Shown piece by piece: positions 35,001 to 47,489 of a stretch of 55,725 bases of DNA. Within the stretch, counting starts at the first letter, position 1. Every line of letters starts with the position of its first letter. Under the pieces are notes generated by a model. It did no database searches. It saw only the letters and a program-made list of their open reading frames with translations, and was not told where the DNA came from. Origin of the DNA: Ettlia oleoabundans (Eukaryota; Chlorophyta; Chlorophyceae; Chlamydomonadales); assembly GCA_019693395.1 (NCBI GenBank), contig JAAMXP010000839.1, positions 27,497 through 83,221 on the forward strand, given 5' to 3'. Both the position numbers and the translations under genes were made by a program.

Positions 35001-37144
35001 GCAATGCAAACACCTGCAGGCTGATGACCTGAAGCGGCTTCATGAGAACGCCATCAAGCACGACCCCTTCATCTCGCGCGCTATGGGGCCCAACCCCACG
35101 TGCGAGCGTATGCGGGCTGGCTCCCTCCGCGTTGGCGGCCAGGGTGAGTTGCCAGGCTGCTGGTGGGCTGGCGGAACTTGGGGCTGGGAAGAGGCAGGCA
35201 GAGCGGTGGGAAGAGGCGGACAGAGCCGCATGCTGTGGTTGGAGTGCCTTCCAGCTAGCTGCCTCGTGTAGGCTGTTTTGGCTGGCTGGCTGGTGATGTG
35301 CCTGCGCGCGTACATGCACATAACACGCTCCCCACGGCTGCCGGCCTGCCCATTCATTCTGAAACCCTGTCAGACAGACTCGCTGTTGTCCATCTGGGTC
35401 CCCCACTTCCGCTGTGTCCCCCACTTCCGCTGTGTCCCCAACAACCTGTGCCACCTCCTTGCGCAGGCCTGCGCACCACCTACGACGACCACCTCATCAT
35501 TGTGGGCGATGCAGCCGGGTTTATCGACCCCTTGACCGGTGAGCAACGCTCCTGGAAACTAGAGTTAGGGTTGATGGGTGGACAGGGCAGCAGACCTGAA
35601 GGCGGCAACCACTGTTTGCTTGTGTGCCAGATCCGTCCTGTCTTCCAGCATACACATACACTGGCCTGTGGTTGCACTGCTTGCCATCCTTCCTGCTCCC
35701 TTGCTTCCCATCACACATGCTCTTACACTCCTGACCCACCCTGCTCTGTGGGACTGCCCCCTCCAAGCAGGCGAGGGCATCCACACTGCCATGATGGGCG
35801 GCAAGGCAGCGGCCGAGGTTATGCTGGCCTGCCGAGAGGCTGGGGACTATTCCAAGAAGTCCACCCGCCTGTACGAGCGGCGCTGGATGGAACTGTTTGG
35901 CCACGACTTCAAGCTGGTGAGGCAGCAGCCATGAGTCGTTGATTGCCTGATCATTTGTTTTTGTTGTTGTTGTTGGCCTTGATATTGCATGCTTTCAAGG
36001 GGCTCACAAGCACGTCAGGAGGAACTGCCGGCAAATTTCGAGCCGGCTACTGGCTTTGCTGGCAACACCACGCTGCATGGGCTGGTTGTCTGTGGCTGGC
36101 TAGCAGGCGCGCATCTGTAAAGCCTTACAGGCTTGCGAACGTTCTTCCCTGTTCTTACTCCTTGCCACCTTGTCGGAGCTGCCTACCGACCTTCTTGACA
36201 TGCCCCCATATTGGCATGCAGTCCCAAAAGGGTGCGGAGCTGATTTGGAAGTACCCAATCTTGCTGGATGCGTGCGCCAACGAGGTTCAGCGGCAGGGTG
36301 ACGCCATGATGTCAAAGTGGGCAGAGGTGAACAGGCTAGCAGGGCGCTAGTGTAGGGTTTCGAGGTATTTGCCTTATTGTGTGGTTTGAGTTGTCATGTC
36401 ATGTGGCCATTGGGTCGGGCCACGGCGGGGCCCAAAATAATTGCCCTGCAGAGCGCACAAGCTTTGTTTCTTTGACAGCAAGGGCTCTGGTTTGCAACGT
36501 TCTGGGCGGTTTGCGGTTGCTGTCAGCTTCAACTGCAACAGAGTGAAATCGTTTCTAAATTAATAGAGTGGGTGGTGTGCAGTTAAGTCTCTGCTGCTGC
36601 TCTGCTGTACCTGCTGCGGCCGTTTAGCTCATGCTGTGTGCTGTGGTGCAGGTCATGACCAACATGCGGCCCAAGACCTACTTCCTGCGCCCGGATGTCG
36701 CCATTCCCCTGGGCTTTGCCCTCATGCGCGAGATCTGGAAGCAGAAGGTGAACTGGGTCTCGGCGCCTGGCCAGACCCTCTACTCTACTCCCAATGTCCG
36801 CATGCATGCGCAGCGTGTCCTGTGGCAGCTGGTGTTGAGCTCCGGGGCACCCCAATAGAACAGCCAGCATGTGCAGGAGAGCAGGCGGTTGTGCAGTGCA
36901 GTGCAGTGCTGTGTAGCACAGCAGGGGCGTGTCGCTGGTTTAGTGCGTGGCTGAGGGATCAGCGTGTGCAATTTGTGTGGGTAACAACAGTCAGCTAAGC
37001 CTGCCAGCCACTTACAAGCTGCAAGTTGCATGACTTCTGGCCATATTCCACAGCTTTCTGTTGTGTCGATCCCTCTTTGCTGTTGTGCAGGTGATGGGGC
37101 GCCCTAGCGCATATGTCATGCCCCCCGAGGCCTCGGCCAAGTGA
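32043..37144 (+). CDS. Geranylgeranyl-reductase family FAD oxidoreductase
   Basis: Fourteen exons give about 490 residues: 32043-32152, 32247-32326, 32606-32739, 33004-33097, 33450-33628, 33884-33976, 34280-34368, 34628-34724, 35020-35143, 35467-35538, 35771-35916, 36222-36326, 36652-36747, 37091-37144. A short hydrophobic N-terminus (LLGAAAVTAALGGGLLL) suggests a membrane anchor. Flavin-binding motifs: AIIVGAGPSGS near 58-68, KICGDAVCTP, and IIVGDAAGFIDPLTGEGI near 345-362. These are hallmarks of the family that reduces prenyl chains in chlorophyll, tocopherol and archaeal lipid pathways. It is not a close match to plant CHLP as I know it, so the substrate is open. The exon 8/9 join is the least certain; I used the CTGCAG acceptor before ADDLKRLHE. 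An alternative start at 31878 would add 55 Arg/Ser-rich residues. Confidence 0.85.
35398..35433 (+). repeat. Exact tandem duplication of an 18-base unit
   Basis: Two identical adjacent copies of GTCCCCCACTTCCGCTGT lie in intron 9 of the reductase gene, followed by a partial third copy. Confidence 0.8.
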
Positions 37145-38024
37145 TGGCAGCCTCCTCTACGCAACCCCAACACCCAGCGCATCTGAAAACCCCAGAACAG
37201 CAAGGGTATCAAGTGCAACTGTGGTGCAAACCCAACCATGCAATCAAGTAGCCCCAGCCCATAAGGAGAAGCAGCTTGCTTTCCCCTTGCCGCGCACGGA
37301 AGGCCATCCCATAAGTGGCCCTCCCATTGGTTCTGTTCAGCCATCCAGTTTCTGCACTGCCACGTCTTGTTGTTGATATCTACCAACTCGCCTCCCTGTC
37401 AGCACACTTGCAGGGGCACACTTCAGCAATGCTACTTGCCCTGCTAACCAACCCAAACGCATCTTCCCTGCTTGACGCTTAGGTTTTTCTGCATTGAAGT
37501 AATGTGCCCGTCTATTCTGCACAGTTGATGCAACTGGTTTCTTACCTGACTTGTAGTGGATACTGTAAACCACCCCACCCATCATATGTCAGCTAGCAAC
37601 GCCTGCTGCATTGCGTTTCTGGCAGGCACTATGGTGACGTTACATGGCATGGTTTTAACACATGATTGTCAAGCAAAACCAGAGCATTTAACATGCAGCA
37701 CCACAATGACGGCGGTGCGTAAGTGCAGGCTACTTACAATGGTTTTACTAAGCAGAAATGAAAGGTTTTTCAACAGCAGCTAGCATACAGAGGGCTGGTA
37801 TACAAAGCACACCGAGCGAGGGATAGAAAGGTGCTAGAATGGGCATGTGTGCTGCAGGCCGCAAAACTACCATGCATACGAAATGCTGGCATTGAGTTTC
37901 CTGGTTGAGTTTTGTGACAGGTCCCCAACGTTGAACGTGGGGCACCCATGAACTGATGGATTGTCGGTGTCACTTAATCATCCTCTTCTTGGCTGCACCC
38001 TACCATCTTAGGCACCCTGCCATC
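37145..38024. other. Intergenic region between convergent genes
   Basis: Holds two 3' regions. TGTAA at 37564-37568 may end the reductase transcript. TTACA at 37734-37738 (TGTAA on the minus strand) may end the membrane-protein transcript. No gene is supported. Confidence 0.45.
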
Positions 38025-40209
38025 TTAGACGTTGGTGGAGACGGGGACAGTACCAGAGGTGGTGGTGGTGGTGGCCTGGCCAACTGGCACAGCAGTGTAA
38101 GTTCCAGGGGCTGCAGAAGTAACATGAGTGGAGGGGTACTGTCCTCAAACATCAACAACAGAAGTACTAGATGGTTGCGCACAAAAATGTGCGTCGTACA
38201 AGCAAGAACGCCGCAGGCACTCTTCAGGTCAAGCACAAGGGCATAAATGTATGCATGCATAGACTTTTGAGCAGTGACGCTAGCCTATCCCCAAACTCGA
38301 GCGGGTCATCCCCGTCCAATTCAAAGGGTTTATGTACCACCAAACAATTCTTACCCGCACACGAGCGGGTGACACAAGGCAACCGACAGATAGTGTGTGT
38401 GAGGGCTGGTTGTAAGCTTACCAGGACCATGCCCATACTCGCCACGCTCCTTAGCGGTGGTCTTGTCGTCAGCCCAGCCAATCAGCAGCAGCAACAGCAG
38501 ATCCGCAATTGCAGCGATGATTGCACCCGCAACAAGAGTCCGGAGACGAGGGATCACAATGCCTGCACACACACACACATGTAGCAAGTGGGTGAGCAAA
38601 CCACTGTGGGCCAGGATAGGTGGGTACACGCAACATGCGGCGCACATGGGCAGATTGCTGCTTTCAACAAAATGCAGCCACAGATAAACACAAACAGGAC
38701 TTCAAAGTGGGGGGTAGTACAAGCGGCAAGGTCCCCATAATCCTCACCCGACAGCCCAGGGATGTAGTTGAACATGAGGTAGGTGTTGGCTGCACAAGGG
38801 GCGTCGAAAAGCAAATGGAAGGGCAAGAAAGTTGGTGCGGTCAACAACAACAAGTTTGTATGTTGCAAACTGCTGCAGGGGATGGCAGTGTTTGAGCCAA
38901 ATGCGGCATCTGCAGGCAAACCCTTGCAACCATGGAATGGCACATTCATGCAGGTTATTGCCAGCAGCACACAGGCCGACTACAAAAGTACAGACCTGTG
39001 AGAATCAGCAGCACCGCAGTGACGGCCAGGAGGCCGACCAGGGCGGGCCTGCAGGGGGGCAGGACAGGAATGGCACGTAAGTGAGATGCTGCACCAAACT
39101 GACCTATCGTGCATGGCGAGCCATGCTCTACTTCACTTGCAGCCATGCATTGCAAGGATCACACAACTGCGCTCACCGTGTCTTGTACAGGACATTGCCC
39201 AGCAGGTACCCCAATACCAGGGCCCAGGCGCTGCAGGGAGTGGGGGGCACAGCGAGGCACAGCTGCTCGTGAGCCAGCATGTCAACTTCAACTTGACAGA
39301 GGACAGGAGGGTGTGTCACAGCTCATGTAAAAAGGGGCTGCTGGCCAAGCCAGCACACAAGGCACGAGGACTAATACAACCGTTGATGTGTAGGTATTGA
39401 CGTCGCTTGACACTTGCCGCAGGTTGTTGCGATGCAGTGCTGTCCGGGTATTGTGCTGCCACTCACAAAAAGTGGAGAAAGGTGATGAACCAGGTGAACT
39501 GGAAGAAGTGGCTGCACGACACTGGTGCCAGGTAACTGCAGGGTGGGGGCATTTGCAACAAGTCGCACAGCTTAAACGCAAGTTCTTTGTCGTAAGACGA
39601 TGCACAACTAATTTGGCAACAGCAGCAACAAGACGATGCACAAATCATTTGGCAACAACAGCAAGGCTGCGCACACAAACAGCAGGCCAGCCCGCCAGAG
39701 CAGCCCTCCTACCCGATGCTGTGGGTTGCCCCCAGCGTCAATTGATTCAGCATGTTGGCACTGCATGCCTGCAGCAGGAGACAAAGAGGGCAGCAGTGAT
39801 GTGCGCATTATGAGTGCTTATAAGGCAGCCTTATAGTAGTGATTCCCCAGATGCCACTTTTGATGCGATGGGGATTGGGGTGAAAGTGGTGTGGCGGAGG
39901 GTGGAGTGAAGTGGCTGAAAAAGCGGAGTGGGCTGAGGTGAACTGACGTTGTGAGGGTGGATTGAAGTGGCTGAGAGTAGGGTGGAACAAGTGAGGTGAG
40001 CCGTGTGGGAAGGAGCGGAGTGCAGTGACTGACAAGCACAGAAGGGCCCTGAAACTGTCCTCAGGTGCCAGCTCCCCCAGACCCGGCAGCCAGCTTACGC
40101 TCTGCAGGGAAGCAACGCCTCCCAGAAGGATGCCGAAACCGGCTGTGGACAGCAGCCACGCAAGGGTGATCATCCCCTTGTTACCGGTGATTTGTGGAGC
40201 CTTCACCAT
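38025..40209 (-). CDS. Four-helix membrane protein, MARVEL-like layout
   Basis: Eight small exons with matching phases give 203 residues: 40209-40099, 39768-39713, 39535-39467, 39230-39177, 39048-38996, 38789-38748, 38562-38422, 38110-38025. Four hydrophobic segments are evident: MITLAWLLSTAGFGILLGGV (about 13-32), FQFTWFITFLHFFAWALVLG (about 68-87), PALVGLLAVTAVLLILT (about 97-113) and TLVAGAIIAAIADLLLLLLI (about 138-157). The C-terminal tail is polar, with a run of five Thr. The layout fits MARVEL-type or other tetraspan proteins, but I cannot name a family. Several exons are only 42-69 bases. Whether upstream exons exist, such as one under the open frame at 40415-40777, is not settled. Confidence 0.72.
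39899..39974. repeat. Minisatellite-like repeats in intron 1 of the membrane-protein gene
   Basis: A 20-base unit reading GGGTGGAGTGAAGTGGCTGA recurs at 39955-39974 with one mismatch, and looser copies continue across about 39870-40030. Confidence 0.6.
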
Positions 40210-41556
40210 GTTGTCGCTGTTTCAAGAGGCAGGGACTGCAGGGGTGGTTGGGCGTCCGTGGGGGTAATTCAGGGCGCAGCCGACAATACAGAACGATTTC
40301 GCAGGGAATCCCTTGCCCTTTGGCTGCGGATAATAGGCTTCCAACTACCCTCAGGACATCATGACAGCCCAGAACAGGGAGCTGCATCTTGCAGTCATCC
40401 AGAAACTGCTGCACTCAGCGAGCCGCCTGCCGAGGGGGAACTACTGCTGCGCTGCCCAGGCAGATGGCCAAGAGAGTCCTTGAGACTCCCAGAATCTCCG
40501 TCTTATACGTAGGAAGCTTTCCCAACAGCAACAGAACGTAGCGCAAAGTGCGCTGCGGCTGCACGGCAGTCACACCCTTCCACCACAACCGCTGCCACAG
40601 CCACAAAGCACTGGGCGAAAGCTCACCTTTTAGAAGCAGAACAGCCACCAGAGCCTTGGATGTGGGGAGGGCAAGTGATCGACAAATATAAACAGAAGTA
40701 GCGTCGTGCTGCCCTATGAAGAGAGGCTCCCCTGCTTTGTCAGCTGACGGTGCGCTGGCGCCCGCCTGACTCAGCATGTTCTAGGGTGCTTCTCCAAGAC
40801 TCCGTCTTCAAGCAATGTGGGGGCTCAGGTAGCTATTACACGGCATCCAGACAGAAATCGACTTCTCAACCCGTGTTTTTTCGCTCGAGCTCGGGACAGA
40901 GGGTTGTTCCGGCGCCCCCGAAAAGCCAGGCCCGCCGTTCAAAAAAAGGGGTTTCCAGCGCAGGTTTCATTGAGCGATAACGGGGTTGCAGCCCATTTCA
41001 GTGGCGCTTAGCAAAAGCTTGCAGCCACATGAGCTGATTGCAGTGTGCGGGGCACGGCGCCCACCACCGCTGCTGCCCTGTATAAGTGGTGTCAGTTGCT
41101 TACATGCAGTTATAATAAGCTTAGCCGCAGAAAGTATTAGGCCGGAACAGGAAACAGTACTTGAAGAAGGAGCGTGCACGAAATGGGGTGAGGGGAAGAG
41201 AGGCAGTGCAGACGGGGAGTGACGGTGGGGAAAACCAGCGGTGACTGGATTGCACCGTAGCCTACTTAACCAGGCCAGAAGAGGACGTGCAATGTGTCAA
41301 GAGTGTCAAGAGTCAATATGAGGTCACCTAAAACCGGCGGCACGAGGCGACAGTGCTCGGGGCGGTAAGACCTAACGGCATGTTTGATCCGTGCATTAAT
41401 CAGTACTGGCAAACCCATGTCGGGGCCCCGTGGAGGGCCGCCATGCAGCGATGCCACCACCAGTGGCAAATATCGGTAGCGCTAGGGGGGTTGCCATCTG
41501 CCTGGCAGGTCAAAATTGGACGCTGTGTCAGGGTTGCGAGCCGCCAATCAGTTCGA
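40210..41556. other. Intergenic region between two minus-strand genes
   Basis: Contains the 5' flank of the four-helix protein and the 3' region of the CemA-like gene; TTACA at 41100-41104 could be its poly(A) signal. A minus-strand open frame at 40415-40777 has a good splice donor inside (AAAAG|GTGAGC) but no recognisable product. Confidence 0.4.
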
Positions 41557-44500
41557 TCAATGCCGGTCCATCTGCTTGAGGGTGACGGCTGCTGCAGGGT
41601 CCTGCTTGTTGAGTCCAATGAAGATCCAAACCTGCAGGGCAAGGCACAGGGCGTTCAGCCTGGCTGTCCTCCAGGCACTGCGGACCTTCACTTGCTGTGT
41701 GTGTCCTCCAGCAGCCGTTGCTGGTTTAGGGCATGCATGTGTTTCCCAGTGTGCCGTCGCAGCTCCCCAAACCCAGGAACCAGCAAAGTGCATTCCAAAT
41801 ATGTATAACAATAATTGTACATGCATGTACACAGCACCCAGCCCTGCCAGCCAGACACGCCCCCACCTTGAACAAAGTGTCAAAGAAGACGGGCACTGTT
41901 GCCACAAAGATCTTCAGAGCCTCGTCCTGCAGCAGGCAGCACCACATTACCGTGAAGCAGCAGTACAACAGTAACACATTTTGGCAAAGCTGGCTGTGCG
42001 CAGCGGCAATGTCCTCTCGCTGCTTGACCTGCTATCCATGCCATTCAGAGCCTCTTGACCATGAACCACAACGCACATGCAGCCAGAGACCACCATCGGG
42101 GTTGTGACATGCAACTGCAGACGTTCAGCTCGTTGCCTCCAGCAAAGGCAAAGGTGCTGCAAAGGCTCTTAACAGCAATACAGCGGTACAGCTTCACCTC
42201 AGCTTCCAGGCCGTAGTGCCCCGAAAAGAGCCGCAGGAAGGCGGTCCACCCCTCCTCCGAATGATAGCCAAGCAGGATGTCTGCGGAGAAAGAGGGCCCA
42301 CAAATGGAAAGCAGAGGACAAGAGTGTCAACAAAGCAAATAATAGCTCTACAGCATGTCTGAGGCAGGTAAATAAGAGGTGCAAGTAACATGCGACAGGC
42401 AATAGAAGCTTAGCCCATAAGTTATAGGTTTTGCCGCCCGTGATAGCCAGGGTAACACCAGGGTGTTGACTGCTCATTATCCAGAGCGGCAGTATTTGCT
42501 GGGCCTAAGCATGCTTGTGCACCTCCTCCCAATCCACCCAGTGCGCCATCTGACCCATTCAACTAGAAACTCTAAGCCTACAGGCATGCAGCCACGTGAA
42601 TCTACCTGTTGTGAGGATGATGAGGAAAGCCTTGGCTGTGTCGCTCAACCCGGTAAATACGCGGCCCAAGGTGCGGAACAAGATCTGGCGCTGCGGCACC
42701 TGGCGCGCCAGCATGATGAAGAAGACAGCGGCGGAGGTGGTGTCTGCGGGGAGGGAAAGCAGCGGGAGAAGGTAAATCAACGTTGGGAGACTACTCCTGG
42801 CCAGTTTTGTAGAACTGTTGATGCACTGAGTCCAATTAACCTTGTAAATCCACTGATAACCATAGAGATGGGGAAGGGACACGGCTCATTGACAGAGAGA
42901 GGAAGGAGAAGGTAAAGCTGATGTGTGAGCATAATAGGCACAAAAAGCAGGGAGAGGAGCATGCGGCCACCCCCGGCAATGGCAGCAACTGCCTCAATGG
43001 GGTAAACCATCAGCGCAATGCCCTGCGTGTATCCACCAAGGACAGGGTGGCACAATGCTCACAAGTGTGCCCAATGTGCCTAACCACATATATTCCCTCA
43101 CCCCCATTCACCCAGATCCATCCGCCAAGCACCCACCTGACACCACATTGAGCATGGAGCGTTTGTTAGCCTCCCTAAACTCCTGCTGCAGCTTCAGAGC
43201 CTCGTGGTGCAGGTGCTCGTGGATCTGCGCATCGGTTAGCGGCGGCGACTGCCCGATGCTTGCTTCCTGCGAGAGGAGGAGGAGAGAGGGCGCAAACCGG
43301 AAGGGAGGGCAATAAGGATTCTCGTGAGAAGAAGAAGGGTGGGCAGGGTGCAGTAGGAGAAGGCGGTTGTGGATGTAAGCTCTTTGGCAAAAAAACCAGG
43401 AGCAGCCCTCCTTCACAAGCATTATAAATGTTCCAGCAATCCACGCACGTGGAAACAGGGACCCACCATGCGCAGCCTCAGCTCCTCCACATGCAGCTCG
43501 TGTGCGCCTTCCACTTTCTGAGCATCAGACGGAGCAAAAGCGCTGGAGTCCAGGCTCTCGGCATAGCTCCACACAGGCTGAGCGACAGCACGGGACATGA
43601 GGAAGCCCACCAGCAGCGGCACTGCGATGAGAGTGCCTGCAGGGGGCGGAGCAAGTGCGACAATCGGTCGGTGCAGTAGTGGATTGGGTGAGTGAAGGCA
43701 GGGAAGTGCAATTGAGGGCACACTACAGCTGAACTAGTGCCGCATGCCCCTTCGTCCCGCCTGCTTGGTAAGACCGTACCTGCGTACTTCACGGCCTCCC
43801 TCGACTCGTATTGGTTTGTGATTGCCTCAACGAACACCCGCTCCTCCACCTCAGCCTCGTCAATAGCTAGCCGGTTGATGATGCCCTGCAAAGAAGCTCA
43901 TGCATCCAGGTAGGGTCAGCAGAGTCAGGTGGGCGGTGTGTGGTTGTATAAACAAACAACGCACACATCCCATCTCCATTTCCAGCCGGTGGGTTCACCT
44001 CACTTCCATGTGCACACACCACACAGGTACACACCTGTGCATCCACGATGGGCCTGATGTATTCATCTCGAACGTTCCTGCGCCGCCCGCCCCTCATGCG
44101 CCGCCGCTCTATGACCGCCTCCCGTAGTTCCGCCACCTCTGTGCTATCATCCAAGTCGGCTACGTTCAGCCCCTCCCACTCCTCCCAGTCCTGACTGGTG
44201 GCATCGGCTGCGGTAAAGACACGGTGGGTGGGGTTGGTGGCAGGGAAGAAGAGTGGGGGGACACACAGAGAGGGTAAGTCGAAGGCTGCAGGCCGGTGGA
44301 TTTCATGTGCGCAGCTGTGCATGTCTTCCGTCTGGTGCACTGTAATCAGAAAGCAAAGGAAGCAACGAGCTACAGCTGCACCGTTGCACCTCCCATGCTG
44401 CCAAAGTAACTTGCCGAGCGTGTGCATAGCGCCTCACCTTGCCAATCGCTCCACACGCTAGGCTGCTGCAGCTCGCCTGCCGCATCTCCTGAACGATCTG

Positions 44501-44879
44501 CCTCATCGCTGCTGCTTGCCACACTGCCGCTGGGCCCCTGCTGTGGTTGCTGGGTGCCGCCGCTTAGCCGCCGCCAGCTTTCTCCAAACCCTTCGGGCAG
44601 GTTGAAGCTATAGCAGACCGGCAGCCTGCGTCTACTAGACCGTCCTGGCTGCTGCCATGCTCGTTGCTGCTTGGGGGGCTGCTGCTGCTGGTGTTGCTGC
44701 TGCTGCTGCTGCTGTGATGAACCAGCCATCACTGCCGGCGCGGCTGCCGCCTGGCACCTCTGCTGTTGCCGGAGGGTCAGCATATGTTGCTGCTGCCATC
44801 GCCCATGCCGGGATCGCGGCGCCTCATAGCTTGTACTGGCCACCCCGCTGGTTCTAGCAGCTGCCGACAGGGCGGCCAT
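41557..44879 (-). CDS. CemA/PxcA/DLDG1-like chloroplast envelope protein
   Basis: Nine exons with matching phases give 458 residues: 44879-44438, 44207-44035, 43885-43780, 43636-43467, 43266-43137, 42743-42606, 42280-42198, 41926-41867, 41631-41557. The first 120 residues are Gln/Ala/Ser/Arg-rich with poly-Gln, partly a transit peptide. The conserved part includes TLIAVPLLVGFLMSR, a Ser/Thr-rich helix region (TLGRVFTGLSDTAKAFLII), DILLGYHSEEGWTAFLRLF and the CemA-type end (KIFVATVPVFFDTLFK, WIFIGLNKQDPAAAVTLKQM). CemA and its nuclear relative DLDG1 lie in the chloroplast envelope, and the cyanobacterial relative PxcA drives light-dependent proton extrusion. A role in chloroplast ion or pH balance is inferred. 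A DUF1997 gene is divergent from it, 425 bases away. Confidence 0.88.
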
Positions 44880-45303
44880 GAGAGTGCGTCACAAGGACCA
44901 CCCACACACTCAGCAGAACGGGCGAGCTGCGGTGTTGATGTTTGATAAAGACGTTGGTTTACGATCTCTGGGGAGTGGGAGGCCAATGAGCGACTCGTGC
45001 GAGCGAGCTCGTTGAGCAAGGCCAAGTGATAGCCGCTCCGCGGCGTGTCGACCCCGCACACACCACGAGTAACGCGGCTTCAAATGAAATCACGCCGGTT
45101 GCAAGGGGAACGGAGAGCTGGCCTCCATGCTATGCCACCGCATAGCATTGCGGGTGGATGTCAAGCGGATCAATCCAAGTTTGAGCCCCTGTAAACCCGT
45201 ACTGGTTCCGGCACTGATAGCAGGCAAAAACAGCCGCGACAACAGGATCTTGCAAGTCGCATAGGCGAGGTTGCGTGTCGTGCACGCCGAGACGCCCAAC
45301 CAA
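44880..45303. promoter_or_regulatory. Divergent promoter region of 424 bases
   Basis: Lies between the CemA-like gene and the DUF1997 gene, both probably plastid-targeted. The frame of the DUF1997 gene is open slightly upstream without an ATG. No defined motif is claimed. Confidence 0.4.
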
Positions 45304-46800
45304 ATGCTGCCCACAGCAGCAGCTGCTTGGCGGTCACATCATCCGGCACGGTTACCTGCAAGACCGAAGCAGCGACAAGCCGGGACCAGGCTACAAGCTG
45401 CCAACCCTTGGTATCAGCGAGGAGCAGTCCTTGCAGCCCGCGCGGCAGCAGAGACGGATCAGCTGGCATCTAGCAGCGGCGCGGAGGGCCCAGAGGAGCA
45501 GCAGCATGGTGGCAGCAGCCGGTTGGCGGCAGGCGGCAAACGGGTGGCAGTGCTGCAAGCCTCCAAAAAAGCGGCAGTAGATGTGCAGGAGCAGGGACGC
45601 CCCCTGGGTGAGACATATTGCCAGGAAGAACAAAGCATCTCTCTCCGCTGGTGTCACTCAAGCTGTTGCCCTGCCAGCCCCTTGCTGCTGCACTGCCGCC
45701 TTTCCTGGTCTGCCCCCGGCTTGTTTGTTCCTGTGCCCCAACCCGTCTGCTCTTTCGCCTCGACATACTGTCACTGCAGCTGAGTACATGGTGCTTCCAG
45801 CGAGCCAATATTCCGTGCTAGACGCCAAGCGAATCGAGCGGCTCGATGAAGACACCTTCCGCTGCTATGTGGGAGGCCTCAAGCTCTTTTCCCTGGAAGT
45901 GGAGCCAGTCATCACGGTGTCAGTCACCGTGCAGGAACGCGGCCCCACTGTGCGCCTGCTGTCCACAAAGGTACCGCTTTACCGTATGTAGTAAGCTCCA
46001 AGGCCAGCAGGGCAGCCTCAGGACTGGGCAACAAAGCTGCCTGTTGCCTGCATTATGTGGTCGTTGACCTGGCTGAACATCAGGCCGGCTACAACCAGGG
46101 ATGTTAAAAGTGCCCTTGGAACACCCTCAATCCTGCACCCTGCCCCGCCTTGATCCCTGTTGCAGCTCAGGGGCTCAAAGACCGTGGAGGCCGCTAACGA
46201 GCGTTTTGACGCCACCATGACAAACGTGGTGCAGTGGCAGGAGGGCCCACCTGGCAGCAGCGGCAAGCAGCTTGTCAGCGACACCTTCATACAGGTGCAG
46301 CTCCAGGTGCCGGGCTGGTTCCTACTGCCAACCGCCACACTGGAGCGCACAGGTGCGGCAAAGCAAGATGTGCCTGCGCAACTTGGAGTGGGTCCGTAGG
46401 GCATTGCAGGAAGCGTGGTGTGTCAGACCGTCAGTGACGGTCAGCTATTGAAGGCTACTCTTCACACATGAATTTGGCTTATAGGGGTTGGTGCAGCTTG
46501 CGGTTCATCCCAAGAGCAATCTGGTCAAAGTGGCCCAATGCTGCATTTAAGAAATTTTCACTGATGCCGCTTCCCTGCTTGCCCATCACATCCCGCTTTT
46601 GCCACTTGACTGCAGGCAGCGCGGTGATGGCTCGCGTGCTGGAGACTGCGGTGCCTCGATTCCTGCAGCAGCTGTCAGCTGACTACGCGGCCTGGGCAGC
46701 AGGGGATGACTCACGTCAGCCTGTCAGCCAGGGCAGCCTGCTTGATGACGGCGCAACAGACAGCGATGCAGCGCAGGAGGACCTGCAAAGCCAGCCTTAG
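45304..46800 (+). CDS. DUF1997 family protein, probably plastid-targeted
   Basis: Four exons give 288 residues: 45304-45607, 45780-45970, 46166-46352, 46616-46800. The first 100 residues are Arg/Ala/Ser/Gln-rich, like a transit peptide with a spacer. The conserved part runs from EYMVLPASQYSVLDAKRIER through FRCYVGGLKLFSLEVEPVI, QVQLQVPGWFLLPTATLER, and GSAVMARVLETAVPRFLQQL followed by SADYAAWA. This is the layout of the DUF1997 family found in cyanobacteria and plastids, whose biochemical role is not known to me. The C-terminal tail is acidic. The start is the first in-frame ATG; the upstream frame begins only with TTG. Confidence 0.85.
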
Positions 46801-47489
46801 GGCTTGTTGACAGCCAGGTTTGATACAGCGGGCATCTCCAGACAATCAGAGGCTGTCCCACTGCCATCCAGCTGGCTTGCTAGTCTGCTGCTCCCATATG
46901 CTTCCTTGTGTAGCCAATCGCGGGTCACTACAGCCGCCGCTACTGTGAACTCAAAGCCGCAGCCCCAACTTTCATTAATCGTAAACTCGTCAAAACCGGG
47001 CTGCCTCTCATTTCATTGGCTGTGTCTTATTTTGTGCTTGTGTTCCAACCTTGTGTGGTCGCCCGCTTGCGCCACTGGCGACTGCTGTCGTCCAACTAGC
47101 CCCACCCCTTGGTTCTGGCCCAGTTAACACATGCCTACCACCGGCGGCACATCGCTACCCTTTCAGACCCTCTAAGTCAGATTGCTTGCCTCCCCGTGCT
47201 GCTCCCTCCCTCGGGCGGGACAGCAGGGCCTAATGCCTACCATTGATGCTCCTCCTTTCTTGCATCTTACTGCAATTTAGCCGAGGCGTTTCTTTCGTGC
47301 TTCCACTTGGGTCTCTCACCTCCCATGAATTTTGCCTGTATGCCAAGGCACCTTCCCATTGACATCACTATGCCCCCGCCCGACACATTCATCTTATTAT
47401 GTCATGATCATACTTCATGACATTACATCATCAAGCGCCAGGATATGTCAGAGTCCCGCTTTTCTCTCACGATCTACACCTTTCACAAT
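46801..47489. other. Intergenic region between convergent genes
   Basis: Contains the 3' regions of the DUF1997 gene and the RWD gene. TTACA at 47423-47427 is a possible poly(A) signal on the minus strand. No gene is seen. Confidence 0.45.

Noticed and set aside
34972..35019. Extended exon 9 of the reductase beginning at TACGCAATG
   Set aside because: It would need a GATTGAG acceptor. The CTGCAG acceptor at 35019 is far stronger, keeps the same phase and gives the expected ADDLKRLHE helix.
40415..40777. Minus-strand open frame of 120 codons upstream of the four-helix protein gene
   Set aside because: An internal AAAAG|GTGAGC donor suggests it might be an upstream exon, but no acceptor and phase combination links it convincingly to 40209, and no domain is seen.
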